A stretch of 64,000 bases of DNA from Pacificibacter marinus (GTDB lineage Bacteria > Pseudomonadota > Alphaproteobacteria > Rhodobacterales > Rhodobacteraceae). Positions 19,631 to 28,698 of this stretch are shown piece after piece (position 1 is the stretch's first letter; each line of letters opens with the position of its first letter). The notes under the pieces were generated by a model that searched no databases, was not told the origin of the DNA, and worked only from the letters and a program-made list of their open reading frames with translations. The translations under genes were made by a program, and so were the position numbers. The stretch lies in the NCBI RefSeq assembly GCF_018860505.1, contig NZ_JAHKPU010000032.1, positions 186,001 through 250,000 on the forward strand, given 5' to 3'.

Positions 19631-19837
19631 ATGGCAGTCCCAAAGAGTAAGATTACACGTTCACGCGGCGGCCAACGTCGTTCACATGATTCATTGGTTG
19701 CAGGCAACCCAGCAGAATGCCCAAACTGTGGCGAGCTGAAACGCCCGCACCACGTTTGTGGCGCATGTGGTCACTACGCTGATCGTGAAGTTGTCGCGCA
19801 AGCAGACGACATCGATTACGACGAAGACGCTGCATAA
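19631..19837 (+). CDS. rpmF: 50S ribosomal protein L32
   Basis: The 68-residue protein begins [20 protein letters not shown], the standard L32 N-terminus. It keeps the four zinc-binding Cys as two CxxC pairs, CPNCG and CGACG, so it is the zinc (C+) form. The C-terminal tail is acidic. It follows yceD with a structured leader and precedes plsX by 22 bases, giving the conserved ribosome and fatty-acid operon. Confidence 0.97.
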   Translation: MAVPKSKITRSRGGQRRSHDSLVAGNPAECPNCGELKRPHHVCGACGHYADREVVAQADDIDYDEDAA

Positions 19838-19859
19838 GCGCGATCAATAGAGTATCAGC

Positions 19860-20984
19860 ATGAGTGCACAGAACCCCACCGAGGCCCCTTCGGCTACACC
19901 CGAAGATGCGGATAAGGTCATGGGGCGTCTGGGCGCTCTCGCTGGCACTCAGGTCACTTTATCTATCGACGCTATGGGCGGAGATCGTGGACCGGCAGCC
20001 ATTGTTGCCGGTATTTCGCGTTCTGCATCTAAAAATGACAGCGTGAACTTCATCATTCATGGTGATGCGGCTGTGCTGAAAAAACTCGTCAAAAAACACA
20101 AACGTCTTGAGGGTCGCGTCGAAATACGTGATGTGCAAGGCGTTGTTTCTATGGACGAAAAGCCATCGCAGGCCATGCGTCGGTCTGACACATCTATGCG
20201 CTCTGCCATTGATGCGGTCAAAAATGGCGAAGCACAGGCTATCGTGTCTTGTGGCAACACAGGCGCGTTGATGGCGACATCAATGATCCGCCTGCGCAAG
20301 ATCGAGGGCGTCAACCGCCCCGCGATTGCCTGTCTGTGGCCGTCACGCAACCCGCAAGGGTTCAACGTGATGCTGGATGTTGGTGCAGACATCCGTGCTG
20401 ATGCACGCGATCTGCTGCAATACGCAATGATGGGCGCCTCTTATGCGCGCAATGGCCTTGGGTTGGAAAACCCGCGGATCGGCTTGCTGAACGTCGGCAC
20501 AGAAGACCACAAAGGCCGCGCAGAACTCAAAGACGCGCAAGAGTTGATCTTAAAGGCGGCAGGCATTGGCGGGTTCCAATATGAGGGTTTCGTTGAAGGC
20601 GGCGATATTCCAGGCGACCGCGTTGACGTCATTGTCACCGATGGTTTCACCGGCAATATCGCTTTGAAAACTGGCGAAGGCACCGCGAAACTTGTTGGCG
20701 ATTTCCTTAAAGAAGCGTTCAAGGCCACGCCCTTGTCGCGCATCGCCGCCCTGCTCGCTTTGACCTCTTTGCGTCGCCTGCAAAAACGAATCGATCCCCG
20801 CCGTGTGAATGGTGGTGTTTTTCTTGGTTTACGCGGAACTGTCGTGAAATCGCATGGGTCTGCAGATGCTACGGGCGTCTCAGCCGCGATTAAACTGGCC
20901 TATGAATTGGCAGCATCTGGCTTTTCTGACCGCTTGGCAGCGCGGGTTGCATCCGCCGCAGCCGCAGCGCAAACTGACCAATAA
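19860..20984 (+). CDS. plsX: Phosphate acyltransferase PlsX
   Basis: PlsX makes acyl-phosphate from acyl-ACP for the PlsY-dependent first step of phospholipid synthesis. The 374-residue length includes an N-terminal extension of about 32 residues rich in Pro, Ala and Glu before the family start VTLSIDAMGGDRGP. Further motifs are GNTGALMA, LLNVGTEDHKGR and VDVIVTDGFTGNIALKTGEG. The extension could mean that translation begins later, but no good internal Met with a binding site precedes VTLSIDAMGG. It is followed by fabH, which uses the acyl-ACP pathway. Confidence 0.94.
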   Translation: MSAQNPTEAPSATPEDADKVMGRLGALAGTQVTLSIDAMGGDRGPAAIVAGISRSASKNDSVNFIIHGDAAVLKKLVKKHKRLEGRVEIRDVQGVVSMDEKPSQAMRRSDTSMRSAIDAVKNGEAQAIVSCGNTGALMATSMIRLRKIEGVNRPAIACLWPSRNPQGFNVMLDVGADIRADARDLLQYAMMGASYARNGLGLENPRIGLLNVGTEDHKGRAELKDAQELILKAAGIGGFQYEGFVEGGDIPGDRVDVIVTDGFTGNIALKTGEGTAKLVGDFLKEAFKATPLSRIAALLALTSLRRLQKRIDPRRVNGGVFLGLRGTVVKSHGSADATGVSAAIKLAYELAASGFSDRLAARVASAAAAAQTDQ

Positions 20985-21009
20985 CAAATAACAAATGTGA
21001 GCAGACGCT

Positions 21010-21984
21010 ATGACCGTTCGGGCAGTTATCAAAGGTGTAGGCCATTATCTTCCCGAGCGTGTGGTGCCAAATTCGGAATTTGAGGCAACCCTAGACACCT
21101 CGGATGAATGGATTCGCACCCGCTCAGGCATCGAGCGTCGCCACTTTGCCGCCGAGGGCGAAACCACGTCACAATTGGGCGCCCATGCGGCCCGCGCGGC
21201 CCTCAATGATGCAGGTTTAGAGGCGGATGACATCGATACGATCATCGTCGCCACCTCAACCCCAGACCTCACCTTCCCGTCTGTGGGCACGATGATCCAA
21301 AAAGAGCTGGGCATGACCAAAGGCTTTGCCTTTGATGTGCAGGCGGTTTGCGCTGGGTTCGTCTACGCCCTGTCCAACGCCAACGCGCAAATTGTATCAG
21401 GTCAAGCCAAACGCATTTTAGTGATCGGGGCTGAAACCTTTAGCCGCATCATGGATTGGACAGATCGGTCCACCTGCGTCTTGTTCGGCGATGGCGCTGG
21501 CGCGCTTGTACTTGAGGCGCAAGAGGGCACTGGCACCTCCGAGGATCGTGGCATTCTCTCTGTAGATCTGAATTCTGACGGCAATTATCGCGACATGCTT
21601 TACGTTGATGGCGGCGTGTCCACCACGGGCGAGTCAGGTAAATTGCGTATGCAGGGCAATGCTTTATTTCGCCAAGCGGTCTCGAAACTCGCCTCTACCG
21701 CTGAAACGGCTATGGACAAAGCCGGTATAATAGCCGCCGACATCGATTGGGTTGTGCCGCACCAAGCCAATATTCGTATCATCGAAGGCACCGCCAAAAA
21801 GCTGGGCCTATCCATGGATAAAATCGTTGTCACAGTGCAAGACCATGGCAATACGTCTGCGGCGTCCATTCCTTTGGCTATGTCAGTCGGAAAAGCGCGC
21901 GGTCAAATCAAGCAAGGCGACATCTGCGTGGCAGAGGCCATCGGTGGCGGTCTTGCATGGGGCGCTGTCGTTCTACGCTGGTAA
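21010..21984 (+). CDS. fabH: 3-oxoacyl-ACP synthase III (FabH)
   Basis: FabH condenses acetyl-CoA with malonyl-ACP to start fatty-acid synthesis. The 324-residue protein has the catalytic triad: Cys114 in QAVCAGF, His251 in VVPHQAN and Asn281 in DHGNTSAAS. The GDGAGALVLE segment is the usual thiolase-fold turn. It lies 25 bp after plsX in the same operon. The annotation is secure from the motifs. Confidence 0.97.
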   Translation: MTVRAVIKGVGHYLPERVVPNSEFEATLDTSDEWIRTRSGIERRHFAAEGETTSQLGAHAARAALNDAGLEADDIDTIIVATSTPDLTFPSVGTMIQKELGMTKGFAFDVQAVCAGFVYALSNANAQIVSGQAKRILVIGAETFSRIMDWTDRSTCVLFGDGAGALVLEAQEGTGTSEDRGILSVDLNSDGNYRDMLYVDGGVSTTGESGKLRMQGNALFRQAVSKLASTAETAMDKAGIIAADIDWVVPHQANIRIIEGTAKKLGLSMDKIVVTVQDHGNTSAASIPLAMSVGKARGQIKQGDICVAEAIGGGLAWGAVVLRW

Positions 21985-22102
21985 GAACCGCCATTCACGC
22001 AATGCGCTATTTTGCACCTGAACGGTGCTGCCCAAGTCATTGATATTGACGGATGCTTTGCGACCTGCCACTGTTATTTCAAATCAACCTTGGGGGACAA
22101 TT

Positions 22103-22402
22103 ATGAGCAAGACTTTGACACGTATGGACCTAAGCGAATCCGTTTTTCGTGAAGTGGGCCTCAGCCGCAATGAATCTGCACAGCTTGTTGAAAGCGTGTT
22201 GCAGCATATGTCAGACGCCCTCGTTAAAGGGGAAACAGTTAAAATTTCATCCTTTGGCACCTTTTCGGTTCGGGCCAAATCTGCCCGTGTTGGCCGCAAT
22301 CCCAAAACCGGTGATGAAGCGCCCATTCCAGCGCGTCGCGTGATGACCTTTCGCCCATCCCACCTCATGAAAGACCGTGTCGCAGACGGCAACAAAAGCT
22401 AA
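22103..22402 (+). CDS. ihfA: Integration host factor subunit alpha
   Basis: The ATG at 22103 follows a GGGGGA site and gives 99 residues. The HU/IHF fold is clear, with the [20 protein letters not shown]-terminal helices, the FGTFSVR strand, and the arm region [23 protein letters not shown] that inserts in the minor groove and bends DNA. The alpha subunit pairs with IhfB, which is not in the window. Its place after fabH and before a MerR regulator is conserved in this family. Confidence 0.95.
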   Translation: MSKTLTRMDLSESVFREVGLSRNESAQLVESVLQHMSDALVKGETVKISSFGTFSVRAKSARVGRNPKTGDEAPIPARRVMTFRPSHLMKDRVADGNKS

Positions 22403-22416
22403 GGCACTGTTGTTAA

Positions 22417-23793
22417 ATGAATAAATCGCCCGACGCTTTTCGTACGATCAGCGAAGTTGCCGATTGGCTCGGTACGCCCGCGCATGTTTTGCGTTTCTGG
22501 GAAAGTCGCTTTTCACAAGTCAAACCCGTCAAACGCGCAGGCGGACGCCGGTATTACCGCCCGTCCGACATGGTGCTTCTCGGTGGCATTAAAAAGCTTC
22601 TTCACGACGATGGTATGACCATTCGCGGCGTTCAAAAACTGCTGCGCGAACATGGTGTGCGTTATGTTGCGTCGATGTCTCCACAAATCGATGGTGTTGA
22701 TCCCGTTGCGCCGTTGCGCGAATCTATAGGCCCTGTGCCCGCAGCCCCAATGGCCGAAAACGTGCCAACCGGCGCATTTGATCAGGTACCAGAGACGCCA
22801 GAAGAAAGAATTATTCCGTTCTCCAGACCGGATGTTCCTGCACAATCGGCCCCCAAAGCGCCATCTTCTGCTGCACCGCTTGAAGCCTCAGTTGAAGCGA
22901 CACCAATCAAAGCAGAACGTCCCACGCTTGACGATGAGACCGCGCAGGATGTACCGACTGCTGCCCCTGCACAGGTCACCTTTGATTTCGGATTTGAAAC
23001 AGAATCTGATGCAGTCGAAGCACCTGTGGCGGCCCCACTTATCGACGACGCAGCTTTCGAAACGGCATTGCAAGAGGCCTTGTCAAACCCTGACACTGCC
23101 CCAGACACGAATGATGACGAAGAAGAAGACGGCGCTGAAGAAACAGCTCCCATCCCAACCGTCGGATCAGAGACAGAGAACTTAGAACCTGCGCAAGATC
23201 ACGTCGCACATATCATAAGCCCGTTCGAAACTGACACGGTTGTACCTGAGCCGATGATCGGATCTGCCCCTGAGGGAGAAGACCAGCCTGCACCAGCAGC
23301 GGAGTACACCACTGATGACGTGGATACGGCCCGTGATGTCGCGGAAAATAACCTGTCATCAGAGACTTTTGCCGATATCCCCGCAGCCACTGATTTTGAG
23401 GTAGATCCAACAGAAACGATTGTTCCAAATATCGAAGATGTTGCGGCTGTTGAGCCAGTCAATGATGACGTTGTGATCACTGCGACAGGCACTCACGTTG
23501 ATGATGCTGATGCGCCGCTTGCCCCTTCTGACCTGCCAGAGCCTCAGGACAAGGCAGCATATGAAGACGCATCCCTTGAGCCGATTGCCGACACTCCGCA
23601 AGATCACGTCCAACCTATTGCAATGGAAACGATTCCTGATGATTTAGAGGATGACGCCTTGGGGCTTAACCTGCCCGATGGCGTCGTTGGGCGCCTCAAC
23701 AAAGACGCATTGCAAATGGCCGATGCAAAGCATGTTCAAGCTATTTTTGACCGCGCGATGGCACTCAAAATCAAACTCTCGCAAGCTGGATAG
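22417..23793 (+). CDS. MerR family transcriptional regulator with long acidic tail
   Basis: The first 85 residues are a MerR-type winged helix: [25 protein letters not shown], then [19 protein letters not shown] and [14 protein letters not shown]. The remaining 370 residues are low-complexity, rich in Asp, Glu, Pro and Ala, and probably disordered. A short helical element ([21 protein letters not shown]) closes the C-terminus. MerR regulators next to ihfA with such tails are typical of Rhodobacterales; no target or effector is assigned. There is no Cys-based metal site. The start follows ihfA by 14 bases, so the two are co-transcribed. Confidence 0.88.
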   Translation: MNKSPDAFRTISEVADWLGTPAHVLRFWESRFSQVKPVKRAGGRRYYRPSDMVLLGGIKKLLHDDGMTIRGVQKLLREHGVRYVASMSPQIDGVDPVAPLRESIGPVPAAPMAENVPTGAFDQVPETPEERIIPFSRPDVPAQSAPKAPSSAAPLEASVEATPIKAERPTLDDETAQDVPTAAPAQVTFDFGFETESDAVEAPVAAPLIDDAAFETALQEALSNPDTAPDTNDDEEEDGAEETAPIPTVGSETENLEPAQDHVAHIISPFETDTVVPEPMIGSAPEGEDQPAPAAEYTTDDVDTARDVAENNLSSETFADIPAATDFEVDPTETIVPNIEDVAAVEPVNDDVVITATGTHVDDADAPLAPSDLPEPQDKAAYEDASLEPIADTPQDHVQPIAMETIPDDLEDDALGLNLPDGVVGRLNKDALQMADAKHVQAIFDRAMALKIKLSQAG

Positions 23794-23882
23794 GCCTTTG
23801 CGACAAAATTCAACAAGTGCGGCATGTAAATGGTCATTTCGCGCTTGCCCCGCCTGACAAAATCCTTAGAAAGGCGACAGTT

Positions 23883-23959
23883 CGGGCTATAGCGCAGCCT
23901 GGTAGCGCGTCCGTCTGGGGGACGGAAGGTCGCAGGTTCGAGTCCTGCTAGCCCGACCA
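23883..23959 (+). tRNA. tRNA-Pro (anticodon GGG)
   Basis: The 77-nt cloverleaf has acceptor arms CGGGCTA / TAGCCCG, a D arm GCGCAGCCTGGTAGCGC, an anticodon stem TCCGT / ACGGA with loop CTGGGGG (U33 present, anticodon GGG), a T arm with GGTTCGAGTCC, and an encoded CCA end. It is read in the same direction as the merR cluster and has its own hairpin terminator after it. Confidence 0.97.
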
Positions 23960-23970
23960 CTAAACCCCAC

Positions 23971-24009
23971 AAAAATGCCCGCTTGCGACTATCGCAGCGG
24001 GCATTTTTG
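23971..24009. terminator. Bidirectional hairpin terminator after tRNA-Pro
   Basis: AAAAATGCCCGCT pairs with AGCGGGCATTTTT across a 12-base loop. T-runs lie on both strands, so it can end the tRNA transcript and block antisense reading. Confidence 0.85.
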
Positions 24010-24052
24010 CGTTAAGCACAAGAACACTCAAAGACGGCAGAGATTGGGATAA

Positions 24053-25132
24053 ATGATGGGCGTACTCGCGGATCAAGCAATTCAAAACATGATCGAAAAC
24101 GGGGCAATATCGGCTGCACCCTCTGTCATTCCTGAACAGATTCAACCCGCCTCATTGGATTTGCGTCTTGGTAATCGCGCATGGCGCGTGCGGGCCTCGT
24201 TTTTGGCCGGCGCGGGCAATTCTGTTGCCGATCGCCTGTCCGAATTCGAAATGCATCAGATCGACTTGACCGATGGCGCCGTTTTGGAAAAAGGCTGTGT
24301 CTATGTCGTGCCTTTGATGGAAAGCTTGGATCTACCTAACACCGTACAGGCCGTAGCAAACGCGAAGAGCTCCACAGGACGCCTTGATCTGTTGACCCGC
24401 CTGATCACTGATGAGGGTGTCGAATTTGACCGCATTGCACCGGGTTACACAGGGCCGCTGTTTGCTGAAATTTGCCCTCGGTCGTTTTCAGTTCTTGTGC
24501 GCCCCGGCATGCGCCTTAATCAAATTCGCTTTCGTGAAGGCCAAGCGGTTCTGAGTGATCCAGAACTGCACGATCTGCACATGAAAAGTCCGCTCGTAGA
24601 CGGTGAAGCGGTGATCGATCAAGGTCTCGGATTTTCCGTCGATCTGCGCCCTCTTGAGGGCGATCTCGTTGGTTACCGCGCCAAACCACACACAGGCGTG
24701 ATCGACCTTGATAACATCGGATATTATGATCCTGCCGACTATTGGGAACCGATCCATACCAAAGACGGGCGGATCATTTTGGACCCCGGCGCATTTTATA
24801 TTCTGGTTAGCCGTGAAGCTGTCCATATCCCACCAGAAATGGCGGCTGAGATGGCGCCATATTTGGCGATGGTTGGCGAATTTCGCGTGCATTACGCCGG
24901 CTTTTTTGATCCCGGCTTTGGCCACGAAAATGCCGGGGGTGCAGGGTCGCGCGGCGTTTTGGAAGTCCGCTGCCACGAGGCGCCCTTTGTTTTGGAACAC
25001 GGGCAAATTGTCGGTCGCTTGGTTTATGAGCGGATGAATGAGGTGCCAGAGCGATTGTATGGTGCGGATTTGGCGTCGAATTACCAAGGGCAAGGCTTGA
25101 AGCTGTCCAAACATTTCAAATCACCAGCCTAA
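24053..25132 (+). CDS. dcd: 2'-deoxycytidine 5'-triphosphate deaminase, long alphaproteobacterial form
   Basis: Dcd deaminates dCTP to dUTP, supplying dUMP for thymidylate synthesis. The E. coli enzyme is about 190 residues; this one is 359, a tandem-domain form common in alphaproteobacteria. The first half has QPASLDLRLG, VYVVPLMESLDLPNTVQAVANAKSSTGRLDL and TGPLFAEICPRSF; the second half repeats the fold with LDPGAFYILVSREAVHIPPEMAAEM and a VHYAGFFDPGFG segment. Two adjacent ATG codons begin the frame (24053 and 24056), so the start is uncertain by one codon. The gene stands alone after the tRNA terminator. Confidence 0.88.
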   Translation: MMGVLADQAIQNMIENGAISAAPSVIPEQIQPASLDLRLGNRAWRVRASFLAGAGNSVADRLSEFEMHQIDLTDGAVLEKGCVYVVPLMESLDLPNTVQAVANAKSSTGRLDLLTRLITDEGVEFDRIAPGYTGPLFAEICPRSFSVLVRPGMRLNQIRFREGQAVLSDPELHDLHMKSPLVDGEAVIDQGLGFSVDLRPLEGDLVGYRAKPHTGVIDLDNIGYYDPADYWEPIHTKDGRIILDPGAFYILVSREAVHIPPEMAAEMAPYLAMVGEFRVHYAGFFDPGFGHENAGGAGSRGVLEVRCHEAPFVLEHGQIVGRLVYERMNEVPERLYGADLASNYQGQGLKLSKHFKSPA

Positions 25133-25214
25133 GCCATCGCGCACAAAACCATCGCGCCCAACAGGCATAAAACCTGTGGCGTGGTCTGTGCACAGTGTTA
25201 AATTGGCCTATTCG

Positions 25215-26666
25215 TTAATGAATTGCACGGCTTAACAACACATCACTGGCCACGTCTTGCGAGATTGGTTGCGACAAATCTCCGTAAAGAATCACGCGAT
25301 TTCGCCCACGGGATTTGGCCACATAAAGCGCATGGTCGGCATCTTGCAGGGCCACCTCAAGCGTTTTACCAGATTTTTCATTTATAGCCGTCACACCGAT
25401 TGACAATGTCACAGGCTCAGGCTGCCCATTGTTTGACCATGTGACGTTGGTTGCCACGGCGACGCGTAACACTTGGGCCACCTCCATCGCCTTATCATGG
25501 GGCAAGTCAGGTAAAAGGATCAAAAATTCTTCGCCCCCCCAACGCGCAACCACATCAAGGCCACGCACACGTTCGCGCAACACCCGCGCGATGTTGCGCA
25601 GCACCTTATCCCCTTCACAATGCCCCGCGATATCATTGATACGTTTAAACATATCGACATCGGCCATAATAACCCCAATGTAATCCACTTTAGGCACGCG
25701 CCCTTCATCGTTTCCGGTGGGACCCAAAAGCTGCATTTCACGTACAGCGCGCCGATTCAACAGACCGGTAAGCGGATCGATATTCGCCTTTCGCGTCAAC
25801 TCACGTTCCAATGCACGCCGGTCGCGGTCAACGCGTTCAAACAGAGGCCCCGTGATCAGCATTGTCACCAAAAACAACCAAATCACACCACCAACAACAA
25901 CTTCAGCTGCGCCATCAAAATCAGAACGAGTAGCCAGAATACCAATAAGCCAAGCACCACAGATGACGATAAGCAATTGCAACCGCGCCATACGCCCCCA
26001 AGACGACGTGGTTAAAAAATGCCGAAGCAATGGCGAACGCACGAACAACAATAGCTCAGCACCCCCAAGCGTCAACAAAAGCACAGTCGTCGCTAAGGAC
26101 ATTTGCCCATACAGGCCTTGGTGCTGATATGAAAACCCCAAGGCCGACACGCTTGGAAAGACCAGCCCTGTCAAAATCATCACGATGGAGAGTGATGGCG
26201 CGCGGTGCCGCATGAAGGCCCCTGTGCTCAGTAAAAACAAGCTGACTGCCGTATTCAGCCCCATCGGAATATGTTGATCAGAGGTCAATCCTAATAGGGC
26301 GTCAACACCTGATGAAAACATCAAACTGTTCCAAAAGATCGCCTCGTAAATGCGCAAAGCTGCAAGACTGGCGATCAGCGCGAAAACCATGTCACGCATA
26401 TGTGTCGGCTTGCGAAAGCCCCGTCGCCCCATCACAGAAAGAGCCAGCAATACCAAACACATAGAGGTCAGTCCATGCATCTCGTTCGCGTTTAAAACAG
26501 TCGGCATAAAGTGCACATCTGCGTTGAGAAAGAAAACCAAACCGATGGTTCCAGCTGCGCCCAAAGTTACCAAAAATTTTTGGAGTTTCAGCGCCACAAG
26601 CGCAGGTCCAAACCCGACAGATCCAACGTGATCAAATCCGAATATGAGTTTTCCCATGCGCCTCAT
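25215..26666 (-). CDS. Membrane-bound diguanylate cyclase (GGDEF)
   Basis: The C-terminal 170 residues are a GGDEF domain: DPLTGLLNRRAVREM, GVIMADVDMFKRINDIAGHCEGD and the active-site RWGGEEF. An intact inhibitory I-site, RGLD, lies five residues before GGEEF, so product feedback by cyclic di-GMP is expected. The N-terminal 290 residues hold about eight hydrophobic segments and form an uncharacterised membrane sensor region. The start is chosen at 26666 (483 residues) because an AAAGG lies upstream; ATG at 26657 or an extended start at 26753 are alternatives. No EAL domain is present. Confidence 0.88.
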   Translation of the reverse strand: MRRMGKLIFGFDHVGSVGFGPALVALKLQKFLVTLGAAGTIGLVFFLNADVHFMPTVLNANEMHGLTSMCLVLLALSVMGRRGFRKPTHMRDMVFALIASLAALRIYEAIFWNSLMFSSGVDALLGLTSDQHIPMGLNTAVSLFLLSTGAFMRHRAPSLSIVMILTGLVFPSVSALGFSYQHQGLYGQMSLATTVLLLTLGGAELLLFVRSPLLRHFLTTSSWGRMARLQLLIVICGAWLIGILATRSDFDGAAEVVVGGVIWLFLVTMLITGPLFERVDRDRRALERELTRKANIDPLTGLLNRRAVREMQLLGPTGNDEGRVPKVDYIGVIMADVDMFKRINDIAGHCEGDKVLRNIARVLRERVRGLDVVARWGGEEFLILLPDLPHDKAMEVAQVLRVAVATNVTWSNNGQPEPVTLSIGVTAINEKSGKTLEVALQDADHALYVAKSRGRNRVILYGDLSQPISQDVASDVLLSRAIH

Positions 26667-26862
26667 TAAAGGTCGCCTTTCACACATAACATTTTGACCA
26701 CAGCTCCACATTAAGACTAAACTCACAAAGCAATATGAGATCAGTGCAGTCAAAAAGTTAACAAAGCGTAAACGTCTGGGATACTAGAATCCCCCGCCGT
26801 CAAACAGGCAAAAGATCGCTTATATTCGCAGTTTGCGATTTCAAACCTTGGGTATAAAGGCC

Positions 26863-27081
26863 TTAAAGACGCCGACCAATCTTTGCTGCTTGGCGCGCAC
26901 GCTTAGCAGCCAATTTGGCCGCTTGTTGTTGTTCAATATCGGCAGGCGTGTTCGCTTGTGTGTTCTGTTGGTCTGCGCCACGCCCCTTTGTCACTGCGCT
27001 GATACCAGCACCAATGCCTTTATTGACAAGACGGCGCATCACTTGGTTGATCACCATATTCAAAAGACGTTCGATATTCAT
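26863..27081 (-). CDS. Small hypothetical protein
   Basis: The ATG at 27081 is preceded by GGAG at good spacing and gives 72 residues. The N-terminal third is helical and amphipathic (NIERLLNMVINQVMRRLVNKGI), followed by a Gly-rich turn, a polar linker with Gln and Asn, and a basic Ala/Arg/Lys-rich C-terminal helix. No family is recognised with confidence. It lies between scpB and the diguanylate cyclase gene on the same strand, with gaps on both sides, so it may be transcribed alone. Confidence 0.6.
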   Translation of the reverse strand: MNIERLLNMVINQVMRRLVNKGIGAGISAVTKGRGADQQNTQANTPADIEQQQAAKLAAKRARQAAKIGRRL

Positions 27082-27196
27082 CTGCCACTCCGTTTGTTTC
27101 ACACCACTGTGCAAAGATAGCACTTCTGGTCTGTTTTAAAGGTCTTTACACGGGCAATACGCCATAAAGATGGCGTTGAATCTACAGGCCCTGATT

Positions 27197-27874
27197 TTAA
27201 CTTTCATCTTCGAACAAATCATCTTGCTCGTCGATGTCTTCCTCAGACATGCCTCCTATATCAGGCATTGGCCGACTTTCCAAAAGCCCTGCGGCGCGCA
27301 GCTCTTTCAGCCCCGGTAAGTCACGCGCACTCTCAAGACCAAAGTGGTCCAAAAAATTGGGCGTCACGATATAAGTCACAGGGCGTCCCGGCGTCATACG
27401 TCTGCGTCCGAACCTGATCCATTCCATCTCGATCAGTTGATCGATCGTCCCGCGAGACACGGACACGCCACGAATTTCTTCGATTTCAGCACGCGTGCAA
27501 GGTTGATGATAGGCAATGATCGCCAAAGTCTCAACTGCGGCACGCGACAGTTTGCGCGTCTCGACAATTTCCTTTTGCATCAAGAACCCAAGATCAGGTG
27601 CCGTGCGAATGGCCCAAGCCTCGTTCACGCGCACCACGCGCACGCCCCGCCCTTCGTAGCGACGTTGCAACTGTTCGACAGCAATTTTTGGATCACATCC
27701 ATGCGGCATACGTGCGGTCAAATCGGCAATGCTGACAGGATCAGCAGAGCCAAACAGCACCGCTTCGACCATACGCTCTTGTTCGGCCAAAGGCGGTGCC
27801 TCAAACAGGCTTTCGCGCGGGACTTGGTCCTGTGTTGCGTCTTCGGAGACATCGTTTGTGAGATCTTGGCTCAT
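27197..27874 (-). CDS. scpB: Segregation and condensation protein B (ScpB)
   Basis: ScpB forms a dimer of winged-helix domains that binds ScpA in the SMC condensin complex. The 225-residue protein has the ALLFGSADPVS-like first helix (here VEAVLFGSADPVSI), then ETLAIIAYHQPCTRAEIEEIRGV and the RRMTPGRPVTYIVTPNFLDHFGL segment typical of the family, with an acidic tail. The ATG overlaps the scpA stop as ATGA. The smc gene itself is outside the window. Confidence 0.95.
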   Translation of the reverse strand: MSQDLTNDVSEDATQDQVPRESLFEAPPLAEQERMVEAVLFGSADPVSIADLTARMPHGCDPKIAVEQLQRRYEGRGVRVVRVNEAWAIRTAPDLGFLMQKEIVETRKLSRAAVETLAIIAYHQPCTRAEIEEIRGVSVSRGTIDQLIEMEWIRFGRRRMTPGRPVTYIVTPNFLDHFGLESARDLPGLKELRAAGLLESRPMPDIGGMSEEDIDEQDDLFEDES

Positions 27875-28665
27875 CTGTTGTTCACGCTTCTAATTTGAAT
27901 AGGGGCGAAAGTGTCGCCTTGGCGGATTTCGATCTTGCCCGCCTTTGCAAGTTCCAGCGACGCAGCAAAAGTGGCAGCGGTGGCGGAGCGGCGTTTTTTA
28001 GGATCGAGTTCCCAGCCTTCGGGTAAATAAGACGACAAATCGGTCCAGTCGCCCGCAAATGAAATCAGCCCCCGCATCCGCTCAAGCGCTTGTTCCATCG
28101 ACAAAATAGACTCGCGATCCAAGACAAACGGGCGAAATTCATCCTTGGTACGAATGCGCGCGTAGCCTTGCATCAAATCCAACAGCGACGCCGTATAAGT
28201 GACATTGCGCACGCGATCCATGGTTTCAGGCACACCCCGTACAAAAAAATCACGGTTCTTTTGGTCTCGCGCCATCAATTTTGCCGCCGCCTCGCGCATG
28301 GCCGACAGTCGCGCCAATTGAAATGCCAGATGTGCGGCAAGCTCTTCGCCTGACGGGCCTTCATCTGTCGGATCAGGCGGCAATAACAAGCGCGATTTCA
28401 AAAAGGCCAGCCATGCGGCCATCACCAAGTAATCAGCCGCCAGTTCGATACGCAACTCTTTGGCTTTTTCAACAAAGGCCAAATATTGATGCGCGAGCTG
28501 CAAAATCGAAATGGTGCGCAGATCGACCTTTTGCGTGCGCGACAGGGTCAGCAGCAAATCCAGCGGCCCCTCAAAACCGTCCACGTCGACGATCAAGGCC
28601 TCGGCGGCAAGCCGTTCCTCGACACTCAGCACTTCGCTCAGTTCAAATTGATCGTCTTGTGGCAT
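27871..28665 (-). CDS. scpA: Segregation and condensation protein A (ScpA)
   Basis: ScpA is the kleisin that bridges the SMC heads. In this 264-residue protein the N-terminal FEGPLDLLLTLSRTQKVDL and the ADYLVMAAWLAFLKSRLLLP segments are diagnostic, and the C-terminal winged helix contains TFAASLELAKAGKIEIRQ. It is translationally coupled to scpB and lies 33 bp downstream of nagZ. Confidence 0.95.
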   Translation of the reverse strand: MPQDDQFELSEVLSVEERLAAEALIVDVDGFEGPLDLLLTLSRTQKVDLRTISILQLAHQYLAFVEKAKELRIELAADYLVMAAWLAFLKSRLLLPPDPTDEGPSGEELAAHLAFQLARLSAMREAAAKLMARDQKNRDFFVRGVPETMDRVRNVTYTASLLDLMQGYARIRTKDEFRPFVLDRESILSMEQALERMRGLISFAGDWTDLSSYLPEGWELDPKKRRSATAATFAASLELAKAGKIEIRQGDTFAPIQIRSVNNR

Positions 28666-28698
28666 GGGCGCAGACAGGCTCCAGTTGATCGAAAACGC

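Noticed and set aside
27159-27176. Hairpin ACGCCAT/ATGGCGT past scpB as a terminator
   Set aside because: The stem is only seven base pairs and no T-run follows on the minus strand.
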